Virus record (IMG/VR): IMGVR_UViG_3300046010_003851
Coordinates: 1 to 22,631 of that record
Length of the DNA: 22,631 nt
Direction: 5' to 3' (one strand)
Source of the DNA: a virus
Shown: positions 21,917 through 22,631 of the stretch, piece after piece
How positions within the stretch are numbered: the first letter of the stretch is position 1
How the letters are laid out: each line of letters starts with the position of its first letter
Made by a program: the position numbers and the translations under genes
The notes under the pieces: generated by a model
Databases searched by the model: none
Seen by the model: the letters and a program-made list of their open reading frames with translations, nothing else
What the model was told of the DNA's origin: nothing

Positions 21917-22631
21917 ATGCCTGACGTTTTCAATCGTGCAAAAATGACAACTGCTACGGCAGGAACAGGCACAATTACGCTTGGTTCTGCCGTTTCTGGT
22001 TATCAAACTTTTGATAGTGCAGGAGTAACAAACGGAACAGTTGTTCATTACACGATTGAAAATGGAACTGCATGGGAAATCGGAACCGGAACATATACAT
22101 CTTCCGGCACAACACTTTCCAGAACACTTGTTCAAAGTTCAACTGGATCATTGCTTAATCTTTCCGGTTCTTCCGAAGTATTTATAACTGCACCGGCAAG
22201 TGCAATTGCAAATCTTGATGCTGTAAATGCATCGACAGCAAGGACAAATCTTGGACTTGTTATCGGTACAAACGTCCAAGCATATGACGCAGAACTTGCA
22301 GCGATTGCGAGTCTAACATCCGCAGCCGACCGCTTGCCATATTTTACAGGTTCTGGAACTGCAGCTCTTGCTACATTCACTGCTGCTGGTCGTACTCTTG
22401 TTGCCGATGCCGATGCTGCTGCACAGAGGACTACACTCGAACTTGTCGGACAGCAGACTATCTGGGTTCCTGCTGTTGCAATGTATCCGAGAACAACAAA
22501 TGGCCCACAGGGTGGTACAGTAGAAACTAGTACTAACAAAGTCATGCTTAAAACATTCGACTTTGATACGACAACTCAGGAGTTTGCTCAGTTTGCTATT
22601 CAAATGCCGAAGAGTTGGGATGAAGGGACAC
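21917..22631 (+). CDS. Tail/fibre-type protein, N-terminal part
   Basis: The gene starts at the ATG 21917-21919 and stays open to the right edge (238 codons seen). The first 95 residues ([19 protein letters not shown], ..., [17 protein letters not shown], ..., [10 protein letters not shown]) are the N-terminal module common on phage fibre and tail-associated proteins. A segment with [20 protein letters not shown] and [20 protein letters not shown] follows, the repeat-like linker found in phage fibres. The last part ([14 protein letters not shown]) begins a new domain that often precedes a virion surface region. Likely host-contact or virion surface protein; the receptor-binding end is outside the window. 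Confidence 0.75.
   Translation, partial: MPDVFNRAKMTTATAGTGTITLGSAVSGYQTFDSAGVTNGTVVHYTIENGTAWEIGTGTYTSSGTTLSRTLVQSSTGSLLNLSGSSEVFITAPASAIANLDAVNASTARTNLGLVIGTNVQAYDAELAAIASLTSAADRLPYFTGSGTAALATFTAAGRTLVADADAAAQRTTLELVGQQTIWVPAVAMYPRTTNGPQGGTVETSTNKVMLKTFDFDTTTQEFAQFAIQMPKSWDEGT

Overview
This window looks like part of a tailed double-stranded DNA bacteriophage or prophage genome, of siphovirus type with an HK97-fold head. The evidence is a complete packaging and head module (small and large terminase, portal, Mu F/SPP1 gp7-like protein, HK97-type prohead protease, major capsid protein), a phage-style replication/recombination module, dense gene packing with many ATGA overlaps, and no cellular housekeeping genes. 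The host cannot be read from the sequence. The moderately G+C-rich coding style and gene repertoire suggest a proteobacterial host, perhaps alphaproteobacterial (low-confidence inference). No integrase or tRNA gene was seen. Both window ends cut through genes.

Layout. (1) 1-8647, all on the minus strand and so transcribed right to left from about 8650: a long early operon. In transcription order it encodes a conserved unknown protein, a small protein, a RecA-like Sak4-type ATPase, a DUF669-type protein, an HTH-like protein, a Cas4/RecB-like nuclease with Fe-S-type cysteines, a DpdA-like transglycosylase, a VUT/YhhQ-family 7-deazaguanine precursor transporter, an SF2 helicase, a Cys4 mini-protein, a VRR-NUC nuclease, a CxxCH mini-protein, a secreted lytic transglycosylase, a PAPS-reductase-like PP-loop enzyme and several small proteins. 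(2) 8648-8758: a divergent control region with three TTGCAA boxes. (3) 8759-11277, plus strand: a 63-residue Cro-like regulator and a 770-residue primase-polymerase/DUF3987 helicase. (4) 11278-11911: a 634-bp non-coding region with several palindromes, a candidate origin or control region. (5) 11912-13012: five small plus-strand accessory genes, closed by a strong intrinsic terminator at 13065-13093. (6) 13155-22631: the late operon, with a ParB-methyltransferase fusion, TerS, TerL, portal, head morphogenesis protein, protease, capsid, a decoration-like protein, two small structural-region proteins and the start of a tail/fibre-type protein.

How the parts may work together. The most interesting unit is the translationally coupled pair at 4240-5441: a YhhQ-type transporter and a DpdA-like base-exchange enzyme. 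No preQ0 synthesis genes (folE, queD, queE, queC) lie in the window. This suggests a salvage route in which a 7-deazaguanine base is imported and exchanged for guanine in phage DNA, probably against host restriction. A separate methyltransferase and a PP-loop enzyme could add further modification. The Sak4-like ATPase, DUF669 protein, Cas4-like nuclease, SF2 helicase and VRR-NUC look like a self-contained recombination set working beside the primase-helicase. TTGCAA boxes recur at three gene-block boundaries and may be sites for one phage regulator.
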